Assembly: GCA_946491915.1 (NCBI GenBank)
Contig: CAMLYR010000022.1
Span: 1 to 19,354 of the forward strand
DNA from: an uncultured Clostridium sp.
GTDB taxonomy: Bacteria > Bacillota_A > Clostridia > TANB77 > CAG-508
Direction: 5' to 3'
Length of the DNA stretch: 19,354 bases
Below, one piece after another: positions 12,842 to 19,354 of this stretch. Position 1 is the first letter of the stretch; every line of letters starts with the position of its first letter. The notes beneath the pieces were generated by a model. The model saw only the letters and a program-made list of their open reading frames with translations. It ran no database searches and was not told the origin of the DNA. Both the position numbers and the translations under genes were made by a program.

Positions 12842-15815
12842 TAATTTACAAAAAATCACCATGTCCAAAAATATTGCAGATCAAGTATTAGAAAAATTGT
12901 ATAGCGAAGAAATGCCAATTGACAAAATATTAATGTTTGGAGAAGATTTAGAAAGATTTGAAACATTAAAAGAAAAAAATAAAGTATATTTAGAACAAGA
13001 TGCAGATTATGATGAAAAACAAATGGATATATTTTATCATAGAATGATAAAAAGTATAGGAATAGAGGAAACAGAAAAGATATTTGAAATACCAAATCTA
13101 AAAGAAAAAGATATCAAAAAATATATGACAGAAAAAAATGAACTATTCCAAAATTTATATAATTTAAAATTCCAAGCACAAGGTAATTTCGGAGTTACTT
13201 TAGAAATCTTTAAAGCACTAAATAGAGAATTGCAGATGTACAAAAAAGATGAGCAAAATAAAAATAGTGCAGAAATGAAAATATTTAAAGAGCTAAATAA
13301 GCTATTAGAAGAAGAAACACAAAGATATTCTTTAAAAGACCTAGTAAAAATGAGTATGGAGCGTGCAGGATATGAAATAGACTTAGATAATATTGAACAA
13401 ATAGAAGAAGAAATCAATGCTAAAATGACAAAGAACAATTTAGAAAAAATAGAAGGAAAAGTAGAAGAAAAATTAGCAGAAAATACTGGAGATGAAATAG
13501 GAATTGTAAGAGCACAAGTAAAGCCAGTAAGAATCATGATAGAAAGTGCAATAAAAGATTTGATTAAAGAACAAGGAGAAGTCACGAAAGAAAATCTAGC
13601 AGAGAAATTAGCAGAAAAAATAGGAGAAGCACATTCACATTATGTAAGACAAAATCAAGACAAAATCATATCAAAAATGTTAGATTTATTAGAAGATGAA
13701 GAAGTATCAAACTTATTAAATCATACAGTGGTAACAGCATTACAAGAAACCAAGAAACAAATTGATGGAGCTTGGAAATATAAAATTAATCAAGCTTTAG
13801 TGGAATTGGGATATACATTTGATAATTTACCAAATGGATTAGCAGAAGATGAAATAGCAAAATTAAAGGCAAAGCTAAATATAGAAATAGAAACAACATC
13901 CATTGCAGAGTTAAAAGAGGATGCAGATAGAGAAGAAGCATATGAATTATTGAGGAAATATGGGGATGTTGTAACATATAAACAAATACATGATATGTTT
14001 GGTTCAGTACAAGAACCATATTCTGAAGAATTTATGGATTTTTTTAAAAAGCATAAAGAAGAATTTTTGTCTAATCCAGAATATTATATGGAATTTGGTA
14101 GAATACATAATCATTTTAAAAGAATTGTCAATTCTAGAGAATTGAAAAATATATATAAAAGTGGAAAATTAGAACTTTCTGATATAATGGGGTATTTATT
14201 AAATTCAAAGTTTGCCAATACCAGAGAGGGAAACGAAGAATTAGCTAGACTAGCAAGTTCGGTAGGAGGAATTACAACAGAAGAAGAGTTTGAATATGTG
14301 CAAGATGTATTTGAAATAACAAAAAGAAGAGAAAGAAGCAGTATACCACCAATTCGTGTAAAGGGTAAAAAATATGAAGCCAGAATGTTAGCACCAGATG
14401 ATGTATTAAATTTGTTTGCAGGAAATATAACAACATGTTGTCAAAAATTTGGAGATACAGGAGAGGCTTCTATGCTCTTAGGAGCAATAGAAGAAAATGC
14501 AGGAATATTTGTTGTAGAAGAAATTGGAGAAAATGGAGAAAGAAATATTGTAGCACAATCACTAACTATTAGACAAAAAGGAAAAGATGGTGCAAGAGAT
14601 AGATTATGTTTTGATAATATAGAAATTCCGCAAGAAATATTAGAAGAAATTCCTAAAGAAGATCATAAAGAGATATTAGAATTATATAAGCAGGCAGGAA
14701 AACAAGCGATTGAAATAGACAAGAAATTTTTAAGAAAATTGCAAAAAGAGGGAAAAATAACACAAGAACAATATGATAGATTTGTGTTAAAAGAAGTAAT
14801 AGCTGGAACAGGATATAATGATTTAGAAGGTTTAAAAGATTTACCAGAAGCAGAAGTCGTAGTTCCAGATGAAGCATATTATGAGTATAAGACAAGTCAA
14901 GGGTATATGCATCCTTGGATAGATTCCACAAAAGGTGAAGTACCATATGGTTCACCAGGAAAGCCAGTCATATTAACCGAAATGCCTGAAGAAGAAAGAA
15001 AAGAAATTCTGAAAAGACAAAAAGAAAATGCAAAACAAGAGAAGATTCAAGAAATTCCATTATGGTATAAAAATGTTGGACAACCAACTATATATACAGA
15101 AAAAAGTATATCAGAAAATGAAATAGATATCATAAAGAATATAGAAAGACAAGCATTTAGAGAAGAGCAACAGCTAATGGTTTCAGCCACCGTACAAGAT
15201 ATGGAAGATATAGAAAATATTTATGGAATAGAAGATGCCAAAATCATCATAGGAAGTAATAAAGATTGGTATGTAATATATGGTGAAAATGATGACGGAG
15301 ACATAGAAATATCAGATTTAGCAATCGTAGGAGCAATGAATGCAGAAACAAGTAGTAAAGAATCGCAAGGAAATGTAAAATTAGCCACAGCAGAAGCTAC
15401 AAATATATTATACGAATTATTAATAGGAGAAGGAGAAAAAGGAAAAAATATTCATTGTGATGCAACAAAAGATACATCACTAATCAATATAAAACGCATG
15501 TTAAAAAAAGGATTAGTAAAAATATACGATGACGAAGAAGAAGAGATAATATATGACAAACAAAAAGGATTGGTATATGCGAAAAATGGAAAAGAAGTTC
15601 AATGGCATTATTTTAGTAATCGTAAAGACATAGAAATGTTTGGAGTGTATATAGAACCACAACTAGAAGCCATCAAAGAAGAAGCGAAGAAAATACAAGA
15701 ATTATTAAATAGAGTCAAAGAAACAGAAAAATTAAAAGGACAGAAAAAAGAGAAAGGTCTTGATGAATTAAGAAAAAAGATAAGGCGAGGAGAACAGACA
15801 AATGATGAAAGATAA
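12822..15815 (+). CDS. Large protein of unknown function, C-terminal part of the LRR gene; possible acetyltransferase-like regions
   Basis: This frame gives 997 residues from ATG 12822, but no ribosome binding site precedes it. Its first residues (NGCDNLQKIT) finish the last leucine-rich repeat, so it is best read as the continuation of the upstream frame. Residues to about 400 are highly charged and helical. The centre has a distinct globular region with LFAGNITTCCQKFG (C539, C540), then GIFVVEE, ERNIVAQSLTIRQKG and LCFDNIEIP (F597). A second region at about 800-925 (DWYVIYGENDDGDIEISDLAI, then helix and NIKRMLKKGLVKI) has the strand-helix order of a GNAT acetyltransferase; this is only an inference. 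The C-terminus is a basic coiled-coil-like tail. The next gene overlaps by 14 nt, which implies translational coupling. I do not recognise a named family. Confidence 0.8.
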   Translation: MFLNGCDNLQKITMSKNIADQVLEKLYSEEMPIDKILMFGEDLERFETLKEKNKVYLEQDADYDEKQMDIFYHRMIKSIGIEETEKIFEIPNLKEKDIKKYMTEKNELFQNLYNLKFQAQGNFGVTLEIFKALNRELQMYKKDEQNKNSAEMKIFKELNKLLEEETQRYSLKDLVKMSMERAGYEIDLDNIEQIEEEINAKMTKNNLEKIEGKVEEKLAENTGDEIGIVRAQVKPVRIMIESAIKDLIKEQGEVTKENLAEKLAEKIGEAHSHYVRQNQDKIISKMLDLLEDEEVSNLLNHTVVTALQETKKQIDGAWKYKINQALVELGYTFDNLPNGLAEDEIAKLKAKLNIEIETTSIAELKEDADREEAYELLRKYGDVVTYKQIHDMFGSVQEPYSEEFMDFFKKHKEEFLSNPEYYMEFGRIHNHFKRIVNSRELKNIYKSGKLELSDIMGYLLNSKFANTREGNEELARLASSVGGITTEEEFEYVQDVFEITKRRERSSIPPIRVKGKKYEARMLAPDDVLNLFAGNITTCCQKFGDTGEASMLLGAIEENAGIFVVEEIGENGERNIVAQSLTIRQKGKDGARDRLCFDNIEIPQEILEEIPKEDHKEILELYKQAGKQAIEIDKKFLRKLQKEGKITQEQYDRFVLKEVIAGTGYNDLEGLKDLPEAEVVVPDEAYYEYKTSQGYMHPWIDSTKGEVPYGSPGKPVILTEMPEEERKEILKRQKENAKQEKIQEIPLWYKNVGQPTIYTEKSISENEIDIIKNIERQAFREEQQLMVSATVQDMEDIENIYGIEDAKIIIGSNKDWYVIYGENDDGDIEISDLAIVGAMNAETSSKESQGNVKLATAEATNILYELLIGEGEKGKNIHCDATKDTSLINIKRMLKKGLVKIYDDEEEEIIYDKQKGLVYAKNGKEVQWHYFSNRKDIEMFGVYIEPQLEAIKEEAKKIQELLNRVKETEKLKGQKKEKGLDELRKKIRRGEQTNDER
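12825..12832 (+). other. Probable +1 frameshift site in the LRR gene
   Basis: Other repeats read GCTTTTTACGGATGT or GCATTTAACGGATGT. Here the sequence is GTTTTTGAACGGATGT, one base too long. Removing one base of TTTTTGAA restores the repeat and joins the frames; 12035-15815 is 3781 nt, one more than a multiple of three. Confidence 0.8.
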
Positions 15816-16806
15816 TATTTATAAATTAAAAGAAGCTTCAAGAGAATATAGGTTAAATAATCAATATGAATTAACAAAAAATGTATTAGGATATATACAA
15901 GACAGAATAAAAGCAAATGAAAGTGAGATTAGAAACTTAATCAATTTACAAAAAGAGGATATCACATATGAAGATGTATTTAGCATTATCAATAAAGAAA
16001 TAGAAGAAGATGATGCATATAAAAGATATGCAAAATTAAAAATAAATCAAGACAAATTTTTATCCACTTGTATTGCTATGCCGATTGGTGTAATAGCTAT
16101 AGAAGTATATAATACACAAGAAGTCATAAAATGGTATATAAGAGCAATAAAATCAAGAAATGCAGTAGCCATTTCTGATGTGGAATATGCAGAAGATAAT
16201 GTTAAATCATTGATTTTGCTAATTATAAAAGAAGCGTTGAAAAAGTTTGAAATCAGTGAAAATTTAATTATGATATTACCATATGATGAGTGCTTTTATG
16301 AGTATTTTGATAAAGTCATATATACCTATGATGATGTAGGAAATCATTTAGAAGTTCCCAAAACAGAGGAAAAAGAAAAGAAAGAAGAAAGGTATGTATA
16401 TTTAGAAGATGATAGTTTTCAAGATGAAGCAATTAAGAATCGTAATGCAATTATTGTAACCGGAAACATAGAAGAAGTAATAGAAAATATCAATAAAAAG
16501 AAAACTAAAGGAGCAGTTATATATACTAAAGATGTAAATAAAGCATATACATTTATAAACTTAGTAAATAGTGAAAATGTATTTGTAAATGCAAATTTAG
16601 AAAATGTTCAAGATACAATCAGAAAAGATAAGTTATTATATGAATATAAAAATATGATAATACCTATTCCACAAGAGGTAACAAAGGAACTAATGCATAA
16701 TTCAGAAAATGATGAAAACAATAAAAGTGAAGAAAAAGCGCTTGTTGTTAAAGAGGAAGGAATATTAGGAAAAATAAAAGAATTTTTAAGAAAATTATTC
16801 AAGTAA
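15802..16806 (+). CDS. Aldehyde dehydrogenase/ProA-like protein lacking the catalytic segment
   Basis: Two parts of this 334-residue protein resemble gamma-glutamyl phosphate reductase (ProA). Around residue 95, MPIGVIAIEVYNTQEVIKWYI and SRNAVAIS match the ProA cofactor-domain pattern PLGVIGVIYEARPNV and GNAVILRGG. Near 235-275, KTKGAVIYTKDVNKAYTFIN and SENVFVNANLENVQD match its HSDAILTRD and AVYVNASTRFTDG region. The stretch that in ProA holds the catalytic cysteine is replaced by a short, charged, cysteine-free link (VPKTEEKEKKEERYV), and the protein is about 80 residues shorter than ProA. Reductase activity is therefore unlikely. The C-terminus has an acidic linker and a basic amphipathic end, LGKIKEFLRKLFK, which might touch membrane or a partner. 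The start overlaps the LRR gene by 14 nt, so the two should be made together. The ALDH fold link is an inference from motif order. Confidence 0.78.
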   Translation: MMKDNIYKLKEASREYRLNNQYELTKNVLGYIQDRIKANESEIRNLINLQKEDITYEDVFSIINKEIEEDDAYKRYAKLKINQDKFLSTCIAMPIGVIAIEVYNTQEVIKWYIRAIKSRNAVAISDVEYAEDNVKSLILLIIKEALKKFEISENLIMILPYDECFYEYFDKVIYTYDDVGNHLEVPKTEEKEKKEERYVYLEDDSFQDEAIKNRNAIIVTGNIEEVIENINKKKTKGAVIYTKDVNKAYTFINLVNSENVFVNANLENVQDTIRKDKLLYEYKNMIIPIPQEVTKELMHNSENDENNKSEEKALVVKEEGILGKIKEFLRKLFK

Positions 16807-16815
16807 TTAATTTTT

Positions 16816-16962
16816 GCCCAAACAGAAACATCTCCAATTGGACAAAAATGAAAAATTCAAAAACATATGAAGGTCTTTGGACACGGAATTCGTCCAGTTG
16901 TATGTTTACCTTCAACAGTAAAAGGAGCAAATGATGGTGGAGTATGGATTTTGGAAAAATAA
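16816..16962 (+). pseudogene. 3' remnant of a prepilin-like surface protein gene
   Basis: In one frame this stretch reads AQTETSPIGQK, a stop, then KVFGHGIRPVVCLPSTVKG and GGVWILEK before a stop at 16962. The GIRPVVCL pattern matches the tail of the downstream prepilin-like protein (IMPIVCLDKNVQL), in which a similar Pro-Val-Val/Ile-Val-Cys-Leu strand precedes a Trp-containing end. There is no plausible start or ribosome binding site, and one in-frame stop is present. It looks like the left-over end of another copy. Confidence 0.6.
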
Positions 16963-16982
16963 CATATAAATAGAATATGAAA

Positions 16983-17021
16983 AAAACAGTAGAAATAAAA
17001 AATATTTTTACTGTTTTATTA
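16983..17021 (+). terminator. Intrinsic terminator after the ALDH-like operon and pilin remnant
   Basis: AAAACAGTAGAAA (16983-16995) pairs over 13 bp, with one G-U, with TTTTTACTGTTTT (17005-17017), followed by ATTATAT. AT-rich, but the stem is long. It may act in both directions. Confidence 0.65.
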
Positions 17022-17038
17022 TATGAAAATCAAATAAA

Positions 17039-17067
17039 AAATCTTAGAGTCTTCTACTCAAAGATTT
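17039..17067. repeat. Hairpin with central A-A mismatch
   Basis: AAATCTT (17039-17045) pairs with AAGATTT (17061-17067), and GAGT with ACTC inside it, separated by one A-A mismatch; the loop is CTTCT. No T-run follows. Its role is unknown. Confidence 0.5.
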
Positions 17068-17240
17068 AGAACTAAAAATATAATATCAATAAAAGCGTAT
17101 AAAGTTAATAGATAGAAAAGTTTTAAATAAATAATAAAAAATAAGGAATAGAAGAATAAATAAAAGTAGGAATAACTTGTTTTTATGATGAAATCAAGTT
17201 ATTTTTACTTTTTTCTTTTTACCTTAAGTAGAAGACTAAA
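17042..17240. repeat. Dispersed inverted repeat around a strong terminator hairpin
   Basis: A 19-nt arm at 17042-17060, containing GTCTTCTACT, matches in reverse complement at 17222-17240 (AGTAGAAGAC) with three differences. The arms enclose about 160 nt with no gene. This may be the edges of a small non-coding insertion or chance in AT-rich DNA. Confidence 0.4.
17162..17220 (+). terminator. Strong intrinsic terminator
   Basis: AAAAGTAGGAATAACTTG (17162-17179) pairs over 18 bp, including two G-U pairs, with CAAGTTATTTTTACTTTT (17195-17212). A T-rich run TTCTTTTT follows. It shields the next prepilin-like gene from upstream transcription. No transcription unit clearly ends here, so it may belong to a lost gene. 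Confidence 0.65.
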
Positions 17241-17295
17241 AGAAAAATGTAAAATTCATGAAAAGTAGAAAAACAAAGGAAAAGAGGTAAAAAGA

Positions 17296-17637
17296 ATGAA
17301 AAAGATAAAGAAAAAAGAAAATCAAAAAGGAATTACACTAATAGTATTAGTGATTACCATTATTGTTTTGCTAATCTTAGCAGGAGTAACCATAAGTGCG
17401 ATAACAGGAGATGATGGAATTATAGGAAATGCAGGACAAGCAAAAGAAGAAACAGAAATAGCGAACGAAAAAGAGATAGTGGAAAAAGCAACTGTACAAG
17501 CAATGGGAAATAATAAATATGGCAATATAGAGGAAAGTGAATTACAAGGTGAATTGGATAAAGAAACAGATGAAGGAAAAACAGAAGCAACAGATGTAGG
17601 AGAAGTTATAAAAGTACTATTTGTAGATAGAAAGTAA
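17296..17637 (+). CDS. Prepilin-like protein, N-terminal part of a frameshifted gene
   Basis: The 113-residue frame starts with a classic type IV prepilin leader. MKKIKKKENQKG is basic and ends in Gly12, followed by ITLIVLVITIIVLLILAGVTI, the hydrophobic helix that prepilin peptidase substrates carry. The usual Glu5 of mature pilins is Val here, as I recall for many Clostridia pseudopilin-like surface proteins. A charged stalk follows (AKEETEIANEKEIVEKA). The frame ends with FVDRK-stop. The other frame picks up with SKRNYVVDKNGNVRDM, which would be a natural continuation (VDSKRNYVVDKNG). The full gene should span 17296-18673 and encode about 458 residues. The damage is a net one-base shift, apparently a four-base insertion near 17629-17635. 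Confidence 0.85.
   Translation: MKKIKKKENQKGITLIVLVITIIVLLILAGVTISAITGDDGIIGNAGQAKEETEIANEKEIVEKATVQAMGNNKYGNIEESELQGELDKETDEGKTEATDVGEVIKVLFVDRK
17627..17636 (+). other. Probable 4-nt insertion causing a frameshift
   Basis: The sequence GATAGAAAGTAAAAGAAAT would read through as VDSKRN if four bases (GAAA or a shifted equivalent) were absent. 17296-18673 is 1378 nt, one more than a multiple of three. Confidence 0.65.
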
Positions 17638-17677
17638 AAGAAATTATGTAGTAGATAAAAATGGAAATGTAAGAGAC

Positions 17678-18673
17678 ATGACATGGTGGGAAACAAGTGA
17701 TGAAGATGGCAATAATTATGTAACAAATGGAGAAGTTACCTTACAAACAGGAGATTATATAAGCTATAATGCAAATGATAATGGAGAATATACCTATACA
17801 GCTGAAGCAGAGAAAACAGGAGTTAGTAGTGGAGAAGGACAAACTTTTAGTAGTAGTTATGAAACTACATGGAGATTATTAGGAGTTGAACATAGTTCTG
17901 ATGGAGACTATTTGATGTTAGTGCCAGGAACGCCAATTCAATCAACAAAATCAACAGGACTTACTTTACGAGGAGCGATAGGATACTGTTATGGAATAGG
18001 AGAAATGAAAAACATTTGTGAAATTTACGGACATGGAACAGGTGCTATTTCTGTAAGATCAATGACAATAGAAGATATGAATAAAATTACAGGATATGAT
18101 CCAACAAATACAGGTGATGGAACGTTTTTTAGAGAAGGAGAAATAGGAGAATATCTAAATGAAGTAATATATACTAGAGAAGAATTTGGATATACAACAT
18201 TACAAGGAAAAAATGGAAGTACAGGGAGTTTTGGATATACTTCATTTATATATTATGATGAAAATAGTAAAACACACAAAAACTTAGCTCTTGGGGAAAG
18301 TATTACATTAACAAATACATATTATGGATATTATGCGACGACATTAACAGAATCATCGACTGGAACTGTAAAGGGAATAGCCACAAGTAGTAGAGAATAT
18401 TCTGTTCTGTTTCCCTTTAGAAAGAACTATTGGTTCACATCTCGTTATATATTAGCAGGAGGAATATTTACTGATACAGGAGCTACAGGCTTTCATGCAG
18501 TATCAAATAATGGTATTGGAGTAATTGGAAGAGGAGATGTACTTTATGCAGGAAATACATATTTGAGTCCATCTAATAATATTATGCCAATCGTCTGTCT
18601 AGATAAAAATGTTCAACTAGAAGAAACTGGAAATCAAGTGAATTCATGCACAGAATGGAAAATAAATGTATAA
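17678..18673 (+). CDS. C-terminal surface domain of the frameshifted prepilin-like protein
   Basis: The frame is open from about 17627, and its first ATG, at 17678, has no ribosome binding site, so this is not an independent gene. The 331 residues counted from that ATG form an extracellular domain. It has a strand-rich section (NGEVTLQTGDYISYNA), then WRLLGVEHSSDGDYLMLVPGTPI, LRGAIGYCYGIGEMKNICEIYG, and ISVRSMTIEDMNKITGYDP, and ends in IMPIVCLDKNVQLEE. I recognise the layout from surface proteins of gut Clostridia that follow a pilin-like N-terminus, but no biochemical role is known to me. Two Cys pairs could form disulphides. The tail resembles the remnant at 16816-16962. Confidence 0.78.
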   Translation: MTWWETSDEDGNNYVTNGEVTLQTGDYISYNANDNGEYTYTAEAEKTGVSSGEGQTFSSSYETTWRLLGVEHSSDGDYLMLVPGTPIQSTKSTGLTLRGAIGYCYGIGEMKNICEIYGHGTGAISVRSMTIEDMNKITGYDPTNTGDGTFFREGEIGEYLNEVIYTREEFGYTTLQGKNGSTGSFGYTSFIYYDENSKTHKNLALGESITLTNTYYGYYATTLTESSTGTVKGIATSSREYSVLFPFRKNYWFTSRYILAGGIFTDTGATGFHAVSNNGIGVIGRGDVLYAGNTYLSPSNNIMPIVCLDKNVQLEETGNQVNSCTEWKINV

Positions 18674-18710
18674 AAAAACAACTGAAATGGTGAAAATTCA
18701 AAAATAAGAC

Positions 18711-18739
18711 TTGAAAAATTTACAAATATATAGTAAAAT
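18711..18739 (+). promoter_or_regulatory. Promoter of rpsO
   Basis: TTGAAA (18711-18716) and TAAAAT (18734-18739) are 17 nt apart. Transcription would start near 18746, leaving a leader of about 95 nt. Confidence 0.6.
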
Positions 18740-18769
18740 AGGTATGTTGGAAAACAACATACCTTTTAC
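18733..18769 (+). terminator. Hairpin ahead of rpsO, terminator of the surface protein gene or leader element
   Basis: GGTATGTTG (18741-18749) and CAACATACC (18755-18763) form a perfect 9-bp stem with loop GAAAA, followed by TTTT. Flanking GTAAAA and TTTTAC can extend it. It overlaps the rpsO promoter's -10 region and start point. So it serves either as the terminator of the upstream gene or as the very 5' end of the rpsO leader. Confidence 0.6.
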
Positions 18770-18771
18770 TT

Positions 18772-18801
18772 AGCTTATAGATATGCACCAAATCTTAAGC
18801 T
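18772..18801 (+). promoter_or_regulatory. rpsO leader hairpin, possible S15 autoregulatory site
   Basis: AGCTTA and AGAT (18772-18782) pair with ATCT and TAAGCT (18792-18801), with one bulged T and a loop of about 9 nt. It is in the untranslated leader of rpsO, 24 nt before the ribosome binding site. S15 is known to bind its own leader in several bacteria; that this hairpin does so is inferred from position. Confidence 0.4.
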
Positions 18802-18839
18802 CAGTTAAAGGAGAAAACAAAAAATAGGAGGTGTAAACG

Positions 18840-19103
18840 ATGACAAAGGAAAGAAAACAAGAAATCATTAACACATATAAAAGAGAAGAAAACGATACTG
18901 GTTCACCAGAAGTTCAAATCGCTCTTTTAACAGAAAGAATTAATGAATTAACAGAACACTTAAAAGTTCACAAAAAAGATAACCATTCAAGAAGAGGTCT
19001 TCTAAAAATGGTTGGAAAAAGAAGAAACCTATTAAACTACGTAGCTAAAAAAGATATCAACAGATATAGAACAATCGTTGAAAAATTAGGAATAAGAAAA
19101 TAA
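18840..19103 (+). CDS. rpsO: 30S ribosomal protein S15
   Basis: The 87-residue protein is S15, a primary 16S rRNA binding protein of the small subunit platform. Family hallmarks are [39 protein letters not shown] and [24 protein letters not shown]. Length is within two residues of the usual 88-89. AGGAGGTG at 18826-18833 is an excellent ribosome binding site. Its codon use, for example more C-ending codons, differs from the surrounding accessory genes, as expected for a highly expressed gene. Confidence 0.97.
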   Translation: MTKERKQEIINTYKREENDTGSPEVQIALLTERINELTEHLKVHKKDNHSRRGLLKMVGKRRNLLNYVAKKDINRYRTIVEKLGIRK

Positions 19104-19113
19104 TTATATTCAA

Positions 19114-19150
19114 TAAGCCCGGTGTATAATCGGGCTTAAAAAAAATTTTA
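19114..19150 (+). terminator. Hairpin after rpsO, probable terminator
   Basis: TAAGCCCG (19114-19121) and CGGGCTTA (19131-19138) form an 8-bp GC-rich stem with a 9-nt loop, 10 nt after the rpsO stop. The stem is followed by A-run then TTTT rather than an immediate T-run, so efficiency is uncertain. Confidence 0.6.
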
Positions 19151-19275
19151 GTAAACTTGTTGATTTAGGTAAGTAGCTTGTATGATAGACTGTTGGGGAC
19201 GTGCCAAATCGGACATTTTTTGTCCAAAAGGGACAGTCCATCATAGAGGTTACCATCTAAATTAAGTTTACTAAA
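19147..19275. repeat. Nested inverted-repeat element (REP/MITE-like)
   Basis: Outer arms TTTAGTAAACTT (19147-19158) and AAGTTTACTAAA (19264-19275) are exact reverse complements. Middle arms of 13 bp (19181-19193 and 19233-19245) match with one mismatch. An inner GGACA/TGTCC hairpin (19211-19225) forms the tip. TTGGGGACGTGCC and AAAAGGGACAGTCC lie inside, a GGGGACG-type sequence that also appears as GGGGACGGACTC near position 81-94. The open frame running through it on the minus strand is not a supported gene. Confidence 0.65.
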
Positions 19276-19354
19276 GTTTGCAAGTGGTGCAAATTTATTT
19301 AATGGTAGTGTAAAGTAATCTATGAAAAAATAGAATATGAAAACATTATCCAAA

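Larger units (their letters stand above)
16963..17295. other. Gene-free stretch with several hairpins
   Basis: No coding frame is supported here. The stretch is very AT-rich and holds three hairpins (16983-17021, 17039-17067, 17162-17220) and a dispersed inverted repeat. It separates the ALDH-like operon and the pilin remnant from the next prepilin-like gene, whose GAGGT ribosome binding site is at about 17285. Confidence 0.7.

Noticed and set aside
12815..12845. Programmed +1 ribosomal frameshift in the LRR gene
   Set aside because: No Shine-Dalgarno-like stimulator or typical shift codon plus stop is evident. An extra base is the simpler explanation, so it is not claimed as programmed.
13037..13585. 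182-residue minus-strand open frame opposite the large LRR-linked protein
   Set aside because: Ser/Phe/Ile-rich antisense of a Lys/Glu-rich helical region; no supporting signal.
19165..19353. Minus-strand open frame at the right edge
   Set aside because: Its 3' half is the nested inverted repeat, and no domain is recognisable. A gene entering from outside the window cannot be excluded but is not supported.
1..19354. tRNA or rRNA genes
   Set aside because: No cloverleaf-like GC-rich stretch, GTTCGA-type T-arm or conserved rRNA segment was seen in any intergenic region.

Overview
The window is about 30% GC, uses the standard genetic code, and carries a set of Bacillota housekeeping genes (ireB, ruvX, a DUF1292 gene, rbgA, mrnC, rpsO). 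With its Clostridia-style prepilin-like proteins, it looks like a chromosomal contig from a low-GC, probably gut-associated, uncultured clostridial Firmicute. Genus-level assignment is not possible from sequence alone.

Layout. (1) 68-2908, minus strand: a membrane-anchored protein of unknown function and an acyl-CoA synthetase-like AMP-forming ligase, probably cotranscribed from a promoter at 2880-2908 and ended by a hairpin near 68-104. (2) 2946-4251: a secreted G5-SH3-glucosaminidase cell-wall hydrolase with its own promoter. (3) 4259-8430: a three-gene operon that I cannot assign to a known system. It encodes a small exported two-helix protein, an 840-residue TadZ/CpaE-like protein with two AT-hooks, six VLPGF motifs and a ParA-like domain that has lost the P-loop lysine, and a membrane GAF protein with a degenerate GGDEF domain. 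(4) 8508-10403: ireB-ruvX, the DUF1292 gene and two small membrane proteins. (5) 10475-11947: rbgA and mrnC, both ribosome maturation genes. (6) 11944-16806: an accessory operon. One very long gene has an N-terminal array of eleven BspA-type leucine-rich repeats and a large C-terminal region; it is split in this sequence by one extra nucleotide near 12828. It overlaps a gene for an aldehyde-dehydrogenase/ProA-like protein that lacks the catalytic segment. (7) 16807-18673: a fragment of a prepilin-like surface protein, a non-coding stretch rich in hairpins, and a prepilin-like gene that is itself frameshifted near 17630. (8) 18711-19138: rpsO with a structured leader. (9) 19147-19275: a nested inverted-repeat element just past rpsO.

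How they fit together. Regions 4, 5 and 8 are ordinary core functions: regulation by phosphorylation, DNA processing and ribosome assembly. Regions 3 and 6 are the unusual ones. In region 3, one component is exported into the membrane, one is a cytoplasmic scaffold that may bind AT-rich DNA, and one is a membrane-tethered sensor-like protein. Three catalytic folds in the window (ParA-like, GGDEF-like and ALDH-like) have lost their signature catalytic residues, which suggests regulatory or structural roles. Region 7 looks like a changing cluster of surface-protein genes, with a tail fragment of one copy upstream of a second damaged copy.
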